This document shows positions 9,760 to 11,477 of a DNA stretch of 11,477 bases, piece after piece; the first letter of the stretch is position 1; each line of letters starts with the position of its first letter. The translations under genes and the position numbers were made by a program. Under the pieces are notes generated by a model that had not been told where the DNA came from, made no database searches, and saw only the letters and a program-made list of their open reading frames with translations. The stretch is from Arthrobacter sp. Its GTDB lineage: Bacteria > Actinomycetota > Actinomycetes > Actinomycetales > Micrococcaceae. The stretch is from the NCBI GenBank assembly GCA_025464925.1, contig JAODMS010000118.1, positions 1 to 11,477 on the forward strand, given 5' to 3'.

Positions 9760-10881
9760 ATGGAAAACCCTTTCCGCCCCTCAGCCGGGGCGACGCCCCC
9801 GGAGATCCTGGGCAGGGCCGGTGTGCTGGATGAGTTCCAATACGGCCTCCGGCTGGGATCGGGCGCTCCGGGCCTGTTGACCATCTTCACCGGCACCCGC
9901 GGAATCGGCAAGACCGTCATGATCGGCGCCGCCCACGACATCGCCCGCGAACACGGCTGGGCCGTGATTTCCGAGACCGCCACCGCCGGCTTCATGGGCC
10001 GCATCGGAGAGTCCATGCGCCATCTCGCCGAAGAGCTGGGCACAGGCCCGGTGAACCGCCGCATCACCGCGATCGCCGCCGCAGGCTTCAGCATCACCAC
10101 CCAGCTCCCGCCCGAACGCCAGGTCGCCTGGCGGACACTGGGAGAGGACCTCCTCAGACTCTTGGACGAACACGGCAACGGACTCGTCATCACCGTGGAC
10201 GAGATCCATGCCGCCGACCGCAGCGAACTTGCCCAACTGGCCGCCAGCGTCCAGCACTTCATCCAGGACCGGCTCCCCATCGGCCTGGTCTTCGCCGGGC
10301 TGCCCGCTGCCGTGTCCGACCTGCTCAACGAGGGGGTGGCCACCTTCCTCCGCCGGGCGGACAAGATCGACCTCCACGCCGCCGCTGTGCGGGAAGTAGA
10401 GGAGTCCTTCGCCGGCACCTTCGCCGGAGCAGCCTTTACGGTCTCCCCCGATCTCGTCCGCCGCGCCGCAGAGGTCACCGGCGGGTACCCATTCCTCATC
10501 CAACTGGTCGGATACTTCCTGTGGAAGGAAGCGGAAAACAACCAGGGCAACCTCACGCCCGAAACAGTCGAACGCGCCATCGAGGCGGCACACCGTCGCA
10601 ATGCACGCACCGTCATCGAAGCAGCCCTCGCCTCTGCCTCCCCCAAAGACCGGGACTTCCTTCACGCAATGGCAGAGGATGATGGACCTTCTGTTGCCGG
10701 AGACATCGGCCGACGTATCGGGGCCAGGACAAATCTCGTGGCCAACTACCGCTCGAGACTGCTGGCAGCCGGCCTCATAGAATCCACCGCCCACGGAAAG
10801 GTCGACTTCGCAATCCCGGGCCTACGCCAACACCTTCGGGCACAAGCCAGACCCCGAAGCCTTGGCACGGCAGGCACCTGA
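9760..10881 (+). CDS. AAA+ ATPase with C-terminal winged helix (right paralogue, intact)
   Basis: An Orc1/Cdc6-like, AAA_16-type P-loop ATPase of 373 residues; biological role unknown. Walker A GTRGIGKT is at 45-52, Walker B LVITVDEIH at 142-150 (Asp147, Glu148), a sensor-1-like LVFAGLP at 176-182, FLRRAD at 196-201, and GGYPFLIQLVG at 241-251 as the lid or sensor-2 region. Residues about 296-361 form a winged helix-turn-helix (DGPSVAGDIGRRIG, RSRLLAAGLIES, GKVDFAIPGLRQHL), so DNA binding is likely. ATG 9760 has AGGAG seven bases upstream. The left paralogue stops right after LRG, whereas this one adds 12 unrelated residues (AQARPRSLGTAGT after LR), as if its original stop was lost. No partner gene follows directly. 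Orc-like regulators, STAND-type switches and IstB-like transposition helpers share this layout, so function stays open. Confidence 0.9.
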   Translation: MENPFRPSAGATPPEILGRAGVLDEFQYGLRLGSGAPGLLTIFTGTRGIGKTVMIGAAHDIAREHGWAVISETATAGFMGRIGESMRHLAEELGTGPVNRRITAIAAAGFSITTQLPPERQVAWRTLGEDLLRLLDEHGNGLVITVDEIHAADRSELAQLAASVQHFIQDRLPIGLVFAGLPAAVSDLLNEGVATFLRRADKIDLHAAAVREVEESFAGTFAGAAFTVSPDLVRRAAEVTGGYPFLIQLVGYFLWKEAENNQGNLTPETVERAIEAAHRRNARTVIEAALASASPKDRDFLHAMAEDDGPSVAGDIGRRIGARTNLVANYRSRLLAAGLIESTAHGKVDFAIPGLRQHLRAQARPRSLGTAGT

Positions 10882-10957
10882 CGGCGTGTGGAATGACCCC
10901 GGGGAGGCGCGGGAGAAGGCGGCCTATCGGACGGCCCGCCTGGACTCAGCACTGTAA
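10798..10957 (+). pseudogene. Short coding-like tail overlapping the 3' end of the AAA+ gene
   Basis: In the frame one base after the AAA+ frame, the sequence reads FGHKPDPEALARQAPDGVWN then DPGEAREKAAYRTARLDSAL and stops at TAA 10955-10957. The frame is closed by TAG near 10778, and no good start is visible. The protein-like part begins about where the AAA+ gene departs from its paralogue, which suggests a junction with the tail of another gene. No family is recognised. Confidence 0.3.
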
Positions 10958-11136
10958 CCGCCGGGTCCCCTGCCTGTTCGAGTAGGGCGAAGAGTCGTAG
11001 TTCATCGCCACGGCGCGACGCGAACGGATTCCAATAAGATGGACTTCCCATAGAGGCAGGCGGCCGCCCGCTGGTTGCCGTAGCCACTCCTGGTCCCGGA
11101 CTTCCCGCTGAACCGCCTTTCAGTGTGGCGTTGGGT

Positions 11137-11477
11137 TTAGTGGATGTGGCTTCCGCCGTTGATGTCGATGGTGGTTCCGGTGAGGTAGGCGGATTCCTCG
11201 GAGGACAGGAAGGTGATGACGGCCGCGATTTCCTCGGTGCTGGCGTTGCGGCCAACGGGGATACCGGCGTTGATGGCCGCTTCCTGCTCCTCCGTGCTGC
11301 CGACCCGGATGTTGGTGTCCACCGCACCGGGTGTGATGGCGTTGACGGTGACGCCCGTGCTGCCGATCTCCCGGGCCAGGGCCTTGGTGAAGCCGAGGAT
11401 GGCGGCCTTGGCGGCCGAGTACGGGACCTTGCCGAAGACGCCGCCGCCGCGCTGGGCGGAGACCGAGGACATGTTCA
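11137..11477 (-). CDS. Short-chain dehydrogenase/reductase (SDR), C-terminal part, cut by window edge
   Basis: Classical SDR of the FabG-like type: an NAD(P)(H)-dependent oxidoreductase acting on a carbonyl or alcohol; the substrate is not predictable. About 113 of the usual 250 residues are in the window. Visible are NMSSVSAQRGG with the probable catalytic serine, the YSAAK catalytic Tyr/Lys motif (Tyr18 and Lys22 counted from the ATG at 11470-11472), then VNAITPGAVDTNI and the typical C-terminal SAYLTGTTIDINGG before HIH and TAA. The ATG at 11472 is internal: the asparagine before it belongs to the conserved N-x-S-S motif, so the real start lies beyond the right edge. The cofactor-binding TGxxxGxG motif is outside the window. 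No lesion is seen. Confidence 0.93.
   Translation of the reverse strand, partial: NMSSVSAQRGGGVFGKVPYSAAKAAILGFTKALAREIGSTGVTVNAITPGAVDTNIRVGSTEEQEAAINAGIPVGRNASTEEIAAVITFLSSEESAYLTGTTIDINGGSHIH

Noticed and set aside
9781..10794. 337-residue open frame on the minus strand over the right AAA+ gene
   Set aside because: It is an antisense shadow of a gene with clear Walker and winged-helix motifs.

Overview
This window looks like an accessory, partly decayed stretch of a high-GC actinobacterial chromosome. An Arthrobacter-like (Micrococcaceae) source is my inference from the general look of the thioredoxin, KatG, GntP and GH43 sequences and from GC-rich codon use; no search was run. No rRNA, tRNA, CRISPR array or recognisable transposase was seen.

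Layout. A TrxC-type thioredoxin enters from the left edge (3-362, +). Next come a membrane-protein gene broken by frameshifts (503-1330, -) and a GNAT acetyltransferase (1911-2573, +). An AAA+ ATPase with a C-terminal winged helix follows (2989-4073, -), broken by one single-base frameshift. It is divergent from an apparently intact catalase-peroxidase katG (4566-6860, +), and the spacer between them is full of palindromes. Downstream of katG lie a strong hairpin, a small gene remnant (about 6943-7110, -), a GntP-family permease without its first quarter (7132-8178, +), and an 800-bp non-coding stretch with a half REP-like repeat, long hairpins and another gene tail (about 8491-8646, -). A GH43 beta-xylosidase C-terminal fragment (8994-9443, +) and a further tail (about 9440-9645) come next. 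An intact second AAA+ ATPase follows (9760-10881, +). The window ends with more fragments and the C-terminal half of a short-chain dehydrogenase that runs off the right edge (11137-11477, -).

Main themes. First, the two AAA+/winged-helix proteins are clear paralogues (about 60% identical by eye) in inverted orientation. Each has four TCAC-containing direct repeats ending right before its Shine-Dalgarno sequence. The right array has an exact 19-bp period and the left a 9-10-bp period. This suggests an autoregulated, possibly mobile or recombination-linked gene family, and it is the best candidate here for something undescribed. Second, at least six gene remnants surround these genes, so the region has been rearranged repeatedly. 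Third, katG has no furA beside it; instead its likely promoter overlaps stacked palindromes, and a tiny ORF may overlap its start codon.

Intact, probably functional genes are thioredoxin, GNAT, katG, the right AAA+ ATPase and the SDR, the first and last being cut only by the window edges. Redox defence (thioredoxin, KatG) is the only shared functional theme, and nothing shows that those two are co-regulated.
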